A stretch of DNA of 64,000 nucleotides from Selaginella moellendorffii (GCF_000143415.4 NW_003314306.1:142557-206556); one strand, 5' to 3'. Counted from the stretch's first letter, positions 21,188 to 32,138 are shown. Translations and numbers: made by a program. Notes: generated by a model from the letters alone, not told the origin.

Positions 21188-24042
21188 TCAGCATATATTT
21201 TTGAGGTCCTCCTTGCTCCTTAGACGTGCTGGGAGGTCATCAAAGTTGAGGCTGGTGTTTGAAAAGTTAAGCTCAATCAACCCTGGGAACATTTCACGTT
21301 CGTCCATGGCACTTGACTCGATCAGCAACTTCTCCAATTTGTAACACTCCCTCACCGACAAACTCTCCAGCTTTGGAGACCATGCCACCACCAGAGGCAG
21401 GCACTGGATGCGCGTCCCCTCAAGATTGAGCACCCGGAGCTCACTGAACACGTCCTCTTGCCCCGGAAACTCTTCCAGCAGACCTTTCACCAAGCCTCCG
21501 TTCACTACATGAAGCTCCTTGAGCTTTGGGAGCCGAGTTACCGATCGAGGAAGATAGAGCAGGCTCCGACACGAATGAAACTCGAGCTTTGCAAGCATAG
21601 GGAATGATCCTGGGTTGAAATCCTTGAGCTCCTCGAATGTGGAGTCCCAGAAAACCAGGGTAGTCAAGCATGGAAAGACTGAAGAGCTTGCAAAGGATGC
21701 TGGTGGCATGCTGCAGCCGTGTAGTGTGAGAGACGAGAGCGCCACAAACTTGTCCACCTCTGGGATTTCATCGAAGCAAGTTCCTACCTCGAGCAGCCTC
21801 AGATAATTACACCCTTGGAACAGCTTCTTCCACGAGCCATGCAAGGTTTCCACTCGCACCACGCAGGACTCGAGATTGGCCGGCATGGCAAAGAAGTTCC
21901 GGAGGTTTGCCACCCTTGTATGGAGTGTCAAGTACCGGAGGTTGGCCAACTTTGCTGGGCTGCTCGAGAAGATCTCTATGCTGCCGTGGTTTTTCTCGTC
22001 GCTCGAGAGCTCCAGGCTCGTCAGCTTCTCAAGGGCATCTAGATCCAGCTTCTCGTCCCGAGGGCTGCGAAAGTTCAGGTGTAATACCTCCAAGTTAGAG
22101 AGCTTGTGGAGCATTGCAAACTGGAAGTTTCTAATTCCTTTGAAGCTCGAGCTTGTGAGAAGATCCAAGTATTTGAGCGAGGACATGGTGTAGCAGCACT
22201 GGGGGACTTCTTCCAGCCTCGAGTCCCGCAGATCGAGCACTTGGAGTTGCCCGAGGCTGCAAATCTCGCTCGGTAGAACCTTGAAGCTCGTCCCTCTCAT
22301 GCTCAAGACTTTCAAGTTGATGAAACTCTTGACGGCACTCAATCCACCATCTGCGAGGCTGTTCTTGTCGAGCAGCAAAACCCGAACGTCGTGTGCCACG
22401 CCCTCGCTCGGTGGAAGCGAAGAAATCCCGGAAGCTCGCAGCGAGATCCTTCTCACTCCTACCAACTTGGAGCTGAATAGATCTGTGAGCCTCTTCCCTG
22501 TCGCTCGTCCAGCCAGAAAAGCACACCCTTCCTCGTGCTCCCCTCGAGGATTGTCGAGGCGGCGCAGGATGAGCTCGCGAAGAACATCGTGAAGGCGGTA
22601 GCCACCACCATCAACCTCGACTTCAACCATGGATCTCTTCACCAGGACGTCGAGAATCATCCGAGCTTCGTCCCAGCCGCTGGTCTCGCCCTGCTCCACG
22701 GCCAGAGGCGGGATGAGATCGTCTCCTCTCCACAGCGCCACGAGCTCCTCGAGCGTGATCCTGGCGTCTCCCTCGTACGCAGCCATGCAGAGGTAGCACT
22801 CCTGGAAGAGCTTCCCATACTCGAGCGTCAAGAGGTCCTCGTAGCTATAGTCGAAGAGGTGAGACACCTCTCCCTCCTCCTCCAGTGCCGCCAGCCCTCG
22901 CGCTTTCACCTTCGCGGCGGACACCTTCCAGCTTGCCCGATCCGTCTTGCCCGCCATGGAAGATCCCACCACCTTGAGCGCGAGCGGGAGTCCCTTGCAC
23001 GCCGCCGCCATCTCGCCCACGAGATCATCGATCCCCGGCTGCTCGCTCCCGGCGTCCTTGAAAGCGTGCATGCAAAAGAACTTCTTGTTATCCGCGCTCG
23101 AGAGAAGCCCCGCCGAGGTAATCACTTCCGCCTTCCTCCGCTCGAGCAGCCCGGAGTTTCGCGTGGTGACGAGCATCTTGCTCCCGTTTGCCCGATCCAG
23201 GACGTCGAGCCCATCCAACACCGCGCCTTCCCAGACATCGTCCAGTATGAGCAGCGTTCTCTGGCCGCCCAGAAGATCATGCAGCGTCGACTTGGGCTGA
23301 TCGAGAGCTCTCCCGCGATCATCGTCCAGGAGGTTGAACAGCGCCCTCTGCAAGTTCTCCACGCTCGCGTTGCGATGGACGCCCAGGAAGTAGACGCGGC
23401 CTTCGAAGTGCTCGAGAACTCTGGCGTCGTTGTTCACCAGGCTTGCGAGGGTGGTCTTGCCGGATCCACCCATCCCGCAGATGCCAATCCACTTCCCCTT
23501 CTCCGGGTCCATGAGCAGCCGGATGATCTCCTCCAGCTTCTCGCTCACTGGCATGATGTTCTCCGGAACTGGCTGCCTCCGGTAGCCGTGAGTACTCCGC
23601 TGCTCCACGACCAAGCACGACAAGGTGGCCGCTGGAAGATCGTTGTGAATGACACAAAAGGAGAGTCTTTGCCTCTTGATCGCGAGCCAGATCCTTCGTC
23701 TAGAACAAAGATGATTGAAAGTTATGGATGTGATCACGATCGACAAGCAAACCTTTCAAAGATCTGGTATTTCCTAGCTCCTCGCCTCGCTAGCTCGATC
23801 ACCTCCATGGTATCCATGCACCATCGGTTGAATTCTTCCCTCCAGTTCTGGAACTGGCTGGATTGCGTTTGGTACTTGTTCTTCGTTGGATTGGACTCCA
23901 TCTCCTTGAGCAGGGCGACGTATTTGCGGTGATCCTCGGCTAGAGGCCGGAGCTCCTCCTTGTATCTCGCCACCTTGATAAACTCCCCAGCAACAAACTT
24001 GAAAGCATTTCCTATGACCCAATCGACAATCACTTCAACCAT
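21188..24042 (-). CDS. NB-LRR (NLR) immune receptor-like protein
   Basis: Two exons (23753-24042 and 21188-23699, intron 53 nt) give 933 residues. The N-terminal ~110 residues are helical with Trp/Arg-rich segments (YKEELRPLAEDHRKYVALL, FQNWREEFNRWC). They might be a coiled-coil or RPW8-like domain, but I cannot assign it. NB-ARC motifs in order: P-loop GICGMGGSGKTTLA, kinase 2 TLLILDDVWEG, RNBS-B KMLVTTRNSG, GLPLALKVVG, and an MHD-type motif reading RLHDVLREL (Leu in place of Met). About 12-15 LRRs follow (for example LKVLSMRGTSFKVLPSEICS, LQVLDLRDSRLEEVPQ). The ORF is intact. Resistance-receptor function is a family inference. Confidence 0.88.
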
Positions 24043-24412
24043 TTTCTTTTCTTTCTTTTAGATTGATCCTAAACATTCAAGTTCTTCCGGAATATATACG
24101 TGGTTGATGCTTTGCTTGTGTGAATCGCTTCAATTATTCTATAAGGAAAGTATTTCCATCTTTGCTTAGCTCTACATAAAGTCGAGCTTCCTACTTTGCT
24201 TAGCTCTAAAGACGAGCTTCCATACTTTGCTTAGCGCGATATCTTCTTAAATCCATGGTTACTTTGCTTAGCGCGATATCTTCTGATATTAACAGAGAAT
24301 CAAAGGTAATAAGACCAATAACAGATCACTCTCTGTAAAGTAAAAACCATTAGGAGGAGTAAATCCTCCACTACATTTTTCTTTTTATCAATCAGCAAAA
24401 TAAGCACACCCG
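24043..24412. repeat. Promoter of the NLR with short tandem CTTTGCTTAGC units
   Basis: Between about 24155 and 24285 the motif CTTTGCTTAGC occurs four times. It is twice followed by TCTA(C/A)A and twice by GCGATATCTTCT. This looks like two successive small tandem duplications. The remainder is unannotated flank between the NLR start and the 3' end of the RBM39-like gene. Confidence 0.6.
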
Positions 24413-26867
24413 CTAGAGCTGCTTGCTCTCCGGGAACTTCTCTTCGTAGACTTGCACATTCTGCGAATTCAAGAGCGTTTAGAACTTGAACAAGAAAAAA
24501 GCATTGCCTTACCATGAATGTCGCCCGAATCGTTTTTCCAGCGAACCATCGTTTGTTCAAGTTTAGCTGCGCGGCCAAAGCATCGATTGCTGTACCGAAT
24601 CTTACGTAGACGTGCCCTTGACTGTACCTGCAAAAACAAACGCGTAACGCTCCACTGCGAATCACCAAAGGAAAAAAGCTTACTTGTCGACGCTTATATG
24701 TTTCACGGGACCAAACTTTGAGCATTCATCCTGCACGTCGTTTTTAATATCGATATCAAACTCTGGATCAGTCTGCACAAAAGCAAATCAAGTTTAGAAG
24801 GGCAATCAAAAAGAGAGATTCCAAACCTCTGTGGCTGGATCAAACATGTTCTTCAAAAGTAAGCATTCGCTAGGTGGTCCTATTGGCTCCTCCGGAAGCA
24901 CCGATCCATTTTGCATCGACAATGCAGAACCTATACCACCGTATACGGGTGGTACAGCCATGGGGGCCTGAGGCTGAAGAGAAGCGGGCGCCCTACAGAG
25001 GTTTGAAAATGTGAGAAACTGTAAAGGGAATGAAAACTTACCCAACACCACCACTGCGGTCAAGCTTTTGCATAAGTAGAGCCCTGGACCGAGCATTCAA
25101 AGCCTGCTAATACCAAAGTATCATAATCGGCATTATGCGATCAAAAGCAGGACCTACCAATCCACCTCCCTCATCGTCATCAAGATCATTTTGCGTAGTG
25201 CCGATGTCTTGTCCAGTTTGTTGATCGGTAACAGCAGATACCTGGAAACAAACACAGAACAGGCTGAAACCACAGTCCAGATAAAAACAATGTACCTTGA
25301 TGGCTCGTCCAGCAAGCTCCAAAATTCCATTCAGTCCTTGTTGAGCAGCTCGCGCATCCTCAAGTTTGCTATACTGCACAAAGCCGTACCCTTTACAAAG
25401 CCCTGTTTCTTGGTCCAGCGGGAGTTGAACAAGCTCGATGACGCCGAAAGGCTCGAAAACCTGACAAAAAAAGGAGCTGAAATGTCGAGAGATATTCGTT
25501 CTTACCTGCCGGAGCTGGTCCTCAGTGATATTCACATGTAGATTTCCAACGTACAAACGCCGAGCACCACCGGAATAAGGGCCATTGAAAGCTCCCGCGG
25601 CTGATCCACCACTAGCTGAGTGAACCAAATTCTTTTCAGCTTCGGACGGTTTTACCATCACATTTTGACCAAGCAGCGGCTGGTTGTTTAATTGGAGGGC
25701 CAGCGGAACAGACATGGCATCGTAGAACTCGATATACCTGCGAGAGCATACAAGAAAATTAGACGACACAAAATCAAGGAAAAACAGAACGAGAAAACGT
25801 ACCCAACACCCTTAGATCTTCGAGAATTCCGATCCATGATGAGACGCACATCCCGGACCTGTATAGACAGCACAAAGAGCACGTGGAATTTTTTGAGATA
25901 CTTGTTACGAAAGTGAGAGCGAGAGAACAACCCAGACCACGGCAAGCTAGTGGCTTCAACAGAAGATACCGTTACAGTATTCGGAGCCACAAGATACTTA
26001 CATGTTTTCCCACGTCGAAAGCAGACAGGTGCTTTTTTCATACTGCAAATAGGAGCACAAATGACTTATCTGATGCGAAGACAAAACGAAATGACCAACT
26101 CAGACATTAAACTCACGCACTTCCTATCAGAGCTAGATCACTAGAGTGTGCTCACCTTTCCGGCTTTGGAGAAAAAATCGTAGACGTGCTTCTCGTCCGC
26201 TTTGAGACAAATCTGCAAAATCAACACTTCTCTGTGAGAAGGAAAGAAAAATAAAAATGGAGAACTTTCAAGGACCTGCCAAGCAAAGACTGTTCGCTGA
26301 TCTCTTTCCGGATCAGGCTCAGACTCCGCTGGTGCTGATTCTTCTTTCCTGTCTCGCCTCTCTCGAGACTTCCTGGACAAAGGAAAAAAAAAACCAAAAA
26401 AACCCATTAACTCAAAGAGAAGAGTTTGATAAGACTCACCGAAAGTCCTTATCTTTCTCCCTGTCCTTGGAGCTTGCCCTCTCCTCCTTCTCTTTATCTC
26501 GGCTGTGGCGTCGCGAGTCTTTATCCCTGTCATCCCTTCTACTCCGAGACCTTTCCTTGTCCCTATCCCGGTCCCTATCCCTCTCGGATTTCTCCTTGTC
26601 GTCGCCGCGCCCTCGATCTCTATCCTTCTCCCGCTCATACCTGGAGCTCCTGTGTTCCCGGCGCGAGCGCTTCTCTCGATCGCCCTTATCCCTATCGCGC
26701 TCCTCGTCCCCCCGCGAGCGCTTGCTACTGCGGTGTTCGCTCTTGTGCCCATCGTCCTCCGCCGCCGCCACCGCCTTGGCGCCCTCGCCATTCGCCCCGG
26801 CTGTAGCACCGGCGGCAGCGGCGCTCTCAACCGTCTTCTCCAGGTACTCGTACTCGTCGAAATCCAT
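24413..26867 (-). CDS. RBM39/CC1-like splicing factor (RS domain, three RRMs)
   Basis: Nuclear U2AF65-related SR-type splicing coactivator on the minus strand with many short exons. Exon 1 (to 26867) encodes MDFDEYEYLEKTVE and then a long RS/RD/KD-rich domain. RRM1 is split over several exons (RTVFAWQ, ICLKADEKHVYDFFSKAGK, VRDVRLIMDRNSRRSKGVG, YIEFYDAMSVPLALQL). RRM2 reads RRLYVGNLHVNITEDQLRQ, VFEPFGVIELVQLPLDQETG, KGYGFVQYSKLEDARAAQ. A linker with ALNARSRALLMQKLDR follows. The C-terminal UHM-type RRM has CLLLKNMFDPATE, VKHISVDK, YSQGHVYVRFGTAIDAL, KRWFAGKTIRATFM. A small last exon gives NVQVYEEKFPESKQL and the stop at 24413. Two introns are only 45 and 54 nt and stop-free. Subfamily assignment is firm from domain order. 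Confidence 0.9.
25461..25505 (-). other. 45-nt stop-free intron in RRM2
   Basis: The donor is CGGCAG|GTAAGA and the acceptor is TTTGTCAG|GTTTTC on the minus strand. The surrounding exons join as LRQ-VFEPFGVIE, matching RRM2. The intron is a multiple of three without stops, so retention would insert 15 residues. It is among the shortest introns expected in plants. Confidence 0.75.
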
Positions 26868-27059
26868 CTCCGCGCTCTAGATTTCCTTCTGTACCGGTGC
26901 CGGATAGCTCATCCTACTTCAAGAACCCTAGAAATTTCGATGAGCCCTAACCCTAGATGTGCAGTATATTCGTTTACAATTTAGAGGTCTTTTTCATCTT
27001 TATCCATTAACTTTATAAAGGGCCGCCCTCGGCTAGATAGGTTTTGGAAGAGTGGATCC

Positions 27060-28536
27060 ATGGCGTCGTCTTACGCGCTCGCGGATTTCGTCGGCAATGG
27101 CACGCTCAAGGAGATCATCGATTCGCTTGTCGCGGATGGCTGGGACGACGTTCCGACGATCAAGATGATGAGCAGCGAGGACATGGAGGCGCTCAATCTC
27201 ACGCAGCAGCAGCGGGTATGAATTTCTTCCAGATTTCGCGTGCCTTGCGGCGATCTAACGAAATTTCTTGCGATCTAACGAATTTGTTGCAGGACGCGCT
27301 CGAAATCCGCAGCTACTTGCACGATCGAGCGCTCATGGAGTACGCAGACAAGCTGGAAGCGTCCGGCAAAACCCTGGCAGAGCTGATCGGCGAATCCCCC
27401 ACCGCGCTCGCCAGCCAGTTTGGAATGAAGCGCGGCCACGTCGCGCGATTCGTTGATCGCTCCGTCGCGTGCGGCATCCGGATGCCGCCATCCTTGTCGC
27501 TGCCGGCCTCGCGAAGAACACGCTCCACAGTATCGACGGTATCTTCCAAAGATTCTCAGCCGGAGGAGCCCGACAGTGCTCGTCCCGCCAAGAACCCTAG
27601 TCCTCCTCGAGACGATCCGTCCAAGAAGGAGACCAAGGGGATCGTCGCGTCGGCGCCAGCGGTCCCGAAGCTCTGTGGCCTCATCCCTCCCCTGCGTGTC
27701 GACGAGAATGTGACGCCGATCGAAGTCCTCGAGAAGATCAGCGTGCAGCGCGTCACTCCAGAGCACAAGAGGGGCAGCTCCATCGATGGATGGAGCATCG
27801 ATTCGGGCGTGGCATTGCCTCCGCCGATCAAAGCGGCGGATCTCTGGAGCCGTCGCCCGGCATTGCTGTTCATCATGAGAAGACCCGGGTAAGTTCAAGT
27901 TTGAGAGTGAGGCCGAGTTCCTTGAGAGATTCGTGTTCTTCTCGCTAACTTGTTTCATAGATGTGTCATGTGTCGAGCCGAGGCACACCAGCTCTACGCT
28001 CGCAAGCCGATCTTCGACGCCATGGGCGTTCATCTCGTGGCAGTCCTTGGCGAGTACATGGAAGCCGAGGTAACTTTGAGCGATTCTTTCCTGAAAACAT
28101 CATCAAAAACTCTTTTTTCTAGGTGCGAGCGTTCTGGCCTCGCTACTGGGGAGGAATGGTGGTGGTGGACAAGAACAGGGAGTTTTTCCAGGCGCTCGGA
28201 GGTGGCCGGTTGCTCAAAGACAACCTTGTGACGGGCTTTTGCTTCAACGCGGCAGCTCGGATGAATTACAAGCGCGCGCAGACGAGCGGAGCCGAGGGGA
28301 ACTTTGTGGGAGAGGGCCTGATCAAAGGCGGACTCTACATCATACGTGCTGGGAAAGCCGGGGTTGCTTACCAGTTCGTGGAGAGGAACTTTGGAGACTG
28401 GGCTCCCGTGGAAGAGCTTCTCAGCGTATGTTCTTCGTTTCAGCCGGTATGTTGAAGGATAGAATGGTTTGATCCATCCGAGACGCTGATGAGTTTTCCT
28501 GCCTTGCAGAAGACTGTGGATAAGAGTCAAGACTGA
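27060..28536 (+). CDS. SAM-like domain fused to peroxiredoxin-like 2 (PRXL2/FAM213)
   Basis: Five exons (27060-27215, 27293-27888, 27961-28069, 28123-28425, 28510-28536) give 396 residues. The C-terminal half is a thioredoxin-fold PRXL2-type domain of the AhpC/TSA superfamily: WSRRPALLFIMRRPG, then CVMCRAEAHQL with a C-x-x-C redox motif, LVAVLGEYMEAE, FWPRYWGGMVVVDKN, FVGEGLIKGGLYIIRAGKAG and YQFVERNFGDW. The N-terminal ~140 residues look like two small helical SAM-like modules (WDDVPTIKMMSSEDMEALNL; GKTLAELIGESPTALASQFG followed by KRGHVARF), joined by a Ser/Pro-rich linker. Redox activity is inferred from the intact C-x-x-C. The last exon encodes only nine codons including the stop. Confidence 0.82.
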
Positions 28537-28644
28537 GTGATCGATCTGTAAGATTTCCTGTGATTTATACGAGCGTGTGTACATTACTATCGATGTGGAT
28601 TTTCTCATAGCGTTTTTTCAGACATGTCTGGTTGAAGAAGGTTA

Positions 28645-29525
28645 TCAAAAACGCGACTTTAGCCGAGGCCTCACCAACGACTGACCGCCATCCACCGCAA
28701 CGGTGGTACCAGTGATGAAAGACGAATCCTTGCTCACGAAGTAGAGCAGGCTCGAGGCCAAGTCGCGGGAACCATCGGCCCAGCGCTCCAGCGGAAGAAG
28801 CTTGCTCACGCTGCTCGTCGTCAAGGCCGTGTTCTTGCCACTCGAGTTTGCCGAGATCATGGCCGCTGCGTCCGACTCGCTCCAGCCACGAACAACGCAG
28901 TTGACGCGGATGTTGAATTTGCCGAGCTCCATCGCCAGCGCCTGGCCAGGAACATCGAGATCGATCAAAAACTTTCCAGAGGTATGGAACTTTTTCTCTC
29001 TCACCTTGCTCAACTGATGGACTCCCGCAATGCAGGTGCTGTAGATCCCCGCTCCTGGAAACAATCCTCGCTCGCTCCCAGCGATGGACGTCACAAACAC
29101 GATCGATCCACCAGCTCCGGAGAGTTTCATGCGTCTCGCCACGGATCTACTCACCAGCCAAGCCGCCTTGAGGTTCTTTTCCACCGCTCCATCCCAATCT
29201 TCCTCGCTCGCTTCCAGCACCGGCTGAAAGCTCCCTTGATCGTGATCGCACAAGAAGACGAGCGCATCGATCCGCCCAAAAGCCGCCCACGTGCTGGCGA
29301 TCGATTGCTCCACGCTCGCTTCATCGCCACGGAGATCGAGCTCCACGAATCTGCAAGACGCTGGGGCAATTGGAGCCGGTCTGCCGCCCGCGATCACGAT
29401 CCTAGACAGGGAAAAGCGTGAAACTCGAATCGAGCGCCGCTCACTTACTTGAAATCGCTGGATGCGAGAGTGAAGAGCAGAGTGTCACTGTCTGGCGTTG
29501 GAGTCACGAGGAGCAATACTGCCAT
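28645..29525 (-). CDS. SDR-fold protein lacking cofactor and catalytic signatures
   Basis: Exons 29449-29525, 29005-29401 and 28645-28941 give 256 residues with the classical SDR fold order. Beta1-alphaA-beta2 is MAVLLLVTPTPDSDTLLFTL followed by ASSDFKIVIAGGR, where active SDRs carry TGxxxGxG. Later landmarks are FVELDLRGDEASVE, FGRIDALVFLCDHD, NLKAAWLVSRSVARRM, GGSIVFVTSIAGS, IYSTCIAGVHQLSK, LGKFNIRVNCVVRGW, and the C-terminal SSFITGTTVAVDGGQS. The active-site YxxxK reads YSTCI, so the catalytic Lys is Ile; the glycine motif is also lost, although Ser and Tyr remain. All exons are open, so it is not an obvious pseudogene. Intron 2 (28942-29004, 63 nt) is in frame and stop-free. It may be non-catalytic or use an altered chemistry. 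Confidence 0.82.
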
Positions 29526-29800
29526 AGCTTCCGGGTATAGGGTTCCTCCTTGCTAATGACAATTCATAAAAACTTTGGGATACCATATAAACATTTAGGG
29601 CTGACGTGGACAAATCACATAGAGATTTTAGCGCTGGCGTGGCCCCGTGACACAAACCGTCACTCCTATTTTGAAAACCAGAAGAGGGAGAGAGGAGCGA
29701 TGGTGAGTGGAAAGGAAATGGCGGAGAGGAGAGGCGGCGGAGGGAGGAGCGGCGGCGATGGAGCGATTGGCGGCACGGGTGCGTAGAGGCGGCGGTGTTG
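29526..29800. promoter_or_regulatory. Divergent promoter between the SDR and PKA-R-like genes
   Basis: Only 275 bp separate the minus-strand SDR start from the proposed plus-strand start at 29801. The region contains purine-rich (GGAG)-type sequence from 29680 to 29790. No specific element is assigned. The two genes may share regulation. Confidence 0.4.
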
Positions 29801-31654
29801 ATGAAGCTGAAACTCCCCAAGGTTAGGGTTGGAAGGAAGATATTTGGCAACGGGGGCATTCTTGCCAAGGCAAAAAAGGGGTGCGCGTCGGGGATGGCGC
29901 CTCCCTGTGGGGGCGGCCCTGACAGCACCGCCGCATCGACTCCTCGGGTAAGCGATCCTCGTCATTCTTGGATATTTCGCTTGGATTCGTTGCATTGTCG
30001 AGTGTTTCGATCAATCTTCCTCAAGCTAGCTTGCATTCTTGGATATTTCGGCTGGATTTATGAGTGCCGCTTGCATTATCGAGTGTTTCGATCAATCCAT
30101 TCGAAGCTAGTTTGCATTCTTGGATCTTTCGTTTAAATTCGTGAATGCCTCGAGTATTTCGATCCATCCATTTGCTTACCTGTGACATTCAAGCTGCTTG
30201 TGTTGATCTATTTCACGCTCGATTTTTTTTGCGAATGCGATTCGTGCAGGAGCGGACAAAGCTGAATCAAAAAGCTGCCAAGCTCATGAGCCAGTCAACA
30301 AAAAGAAGACTTGCAGTGAGTGCCGAATCAGATATTGAGAAAGCAGCAGCTTATGTTCCAAGGGTAAGCTCGTCGCTCATTCCTCTATGTTTGGTTCTGT
30401 CAATGCTTGGAATTTTTCTCAACGAGCGATCGATGTTTTTGCTTTTCTCATTTCTCAGGCCATCGAAAAGAATGAAGCCGCGCGGGAACGCATTCAGCAC
30501 GCATTGGAGAAGAACTATCTTTTCAAGTCTCTCGACAAGGAGCAAACAAAGACGGTAAAAGTTCTTCTCCGCAAAGAAGCTTTGCCGATTAGCTCACCAT
30601 AATCCCTCAAAGGTGCACGGTAACAATTATAGTAGCTCAAAGCATTTGGCTTTTGTGTTTGACGCGGGATTGTGCTTCAGGTGGTGGATTCTGTGGAGGA
30701 AGTTAAGTACAACCCCAATGACATTATAATCAAGCAGGGCGATGAGGGTGACAAATTTTTCCTCATCGAGGTGTGCTTCGTCATTCCATGTTTTTTCCCT
30801 TGTTTTGACTCTTTGTTTAGATAGGTGAATGTGAAGTGTGGTTGAAGGACCCAGAGAGGATACGCCCCGAGATGGTCAAGAGATATGGTCCTGGAGACAC
30901 ATTCGGAGAGCTTGCGCTTCTGTACAATGCTCCCCGTGCGGCAACTGTCAAGGTTTTACAATTCATTAAAATATGTTTGCTGGTTTTGCAGGACTCATTT
31001 GGTATTCTTTCCAGGCAATTACAAGCTGTACACTCTGGGCGGTAGACAGGCCCACTTTTCGAGCGATTCTTATGCAAACTACCAACAACAAGCGGCAATT
31101 ATACGAAAAGTTTTTGGCAGAGGTTCCTTTGCTGAAGGTAAATAGTTTGCAATCGTTTCTCCATCAATTCGCCTTTATTTTGGTTGGCGTGTAGACGCTA
31201 ACAGCGTACGAAAGATCCGCAATTGCCGATGTTTTGGACGCGGAATACTACGAACCAAACACAGACATTATAGTGGAGGGCCAAGAAGGAAACAAGTTTT
31301 ATTTTCTGGAAGAAGTAAGGCTCGCTACCGCTTGTGGAAACTGAATTTATTTCGCAGGGAGAAGCCGAGGCAAGGACAGGAGACAAGGTACTAATGAAAT
31401 ACAAGCGTGGAGATTACTTTGGGGAGTTGGCGCTACTAAGCAACAATCCTAGAGCAGCGACTGTCAGAGCGACAACGAAATGCAAGTGCGTTTCAATTCA
31501 TCGGGACAGTTTCAAGGTCAGCTCATTTTGTTGAAGTTGCTCGTATTCCTACCGCATTTGCTCGTTTGTACTCTAGAGATTGCTTGGAAAAGTAGAAGAC
31601 ATCTTAGAGCGGAGGAAAGAAGAATACGAGAAAACTTCTGCAGGCACAAGCTAA
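29801..31654 (+). CDS. cAMP-dependent protein kinase regulatory subunit-like (PKA-R)
   Basis: Nine exons (29801-29947, 30250-30363, 30459-30554, 30681-30770, 30821-30952, 31015-31137, 31195-31314, 31358-31516, 31577-31654) give 352 residues. A pseudosubstrate-type inhibitor site, KRRLAVSAE, lies at about residues 67-75. It is followed by two tandem cyclic-nucleotide-binding domains. Both phosphate-binding cassettes are complete: FGELALLYNAPRAATVK (Glu179, Arg188) and FGELALLSNNPRAATVR (Glu297, Arg306). Ala rather than Thr follows the Arg, the cAMP-preferring pattern. No kinase, channel or phosphatase domain is attached, unlike other plant CNB proteins. The N-terminus (MKLKLPKVRVGRKI, Gly-rich) lacks a recognisable dimerisation/docking domain. 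The start at 29801 is the first in-frame ATG I can support; an upstream exon is possible. A partner catalytic subunit is not in this window. Confidence 0.85.
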
Positions 31655-32138
31655 TCGCGAGAAGACTTAGCCACAGTTCTGGTTAACTCCAGGTTTGCCG
31701 TAGATATTTGAAATTGGAGTGTCAGGATCAGGTTCATGCATATTTGACTGGGAAAAGAAAGCAGTGTCATTTTGCATTTGGAATCCTGTGTCACGTGAAC
31801 CGCCGCCTCTCTGATTCTCGCAGAGCAAACTAATCTTGCGATCTGCAAACACTTCGGTACTATAAAGTGAGAGAGGAGCACCGCCGAAGCGTGGAGTTCG
31901 TAGTGAGTCCTAGTTCAGCTTTTCATGCTGTCTGTGTGAGCGCGCCTCCTCGCTGAAAAGGCATCCAGTACCTCAGGACGCTTAGCTCCTGTTTCAGGAC
32001 TGTATATTGCGTGTTTGTCTTCGGAGAGGATTCTTCCTAGTGCTGCTTTCTGATGCATAAAGTCTATATCTAAGCAGTTAGTCTAGGATTGTGGTGTCCG
32101 AGTTGCTTGCTGTTCTTTTAACGACTTGATATCTTGCA
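31655..32138. other. Intergenic region, 5' flank of the dioxygenase gene
   Basis: This holds the 3' flank of the PKA-R-like gene and the 5' flank or UTR of the dioxygenase starting at 32139. No ORF with family support and no assignable element is visible. Confidence 0.35.

Noticed and set aside
22535-23932. 465-codon plus-strand ORF
   Set aside because: It is antisense to the NB-ARC region of the NLR, which has all diagnostic motifs on the minus strand.
26257-26984. Ser/Leu-rich plus-strand ORFs
   Set aside because: They are complements of the RS domain of the RBM39-like gene.
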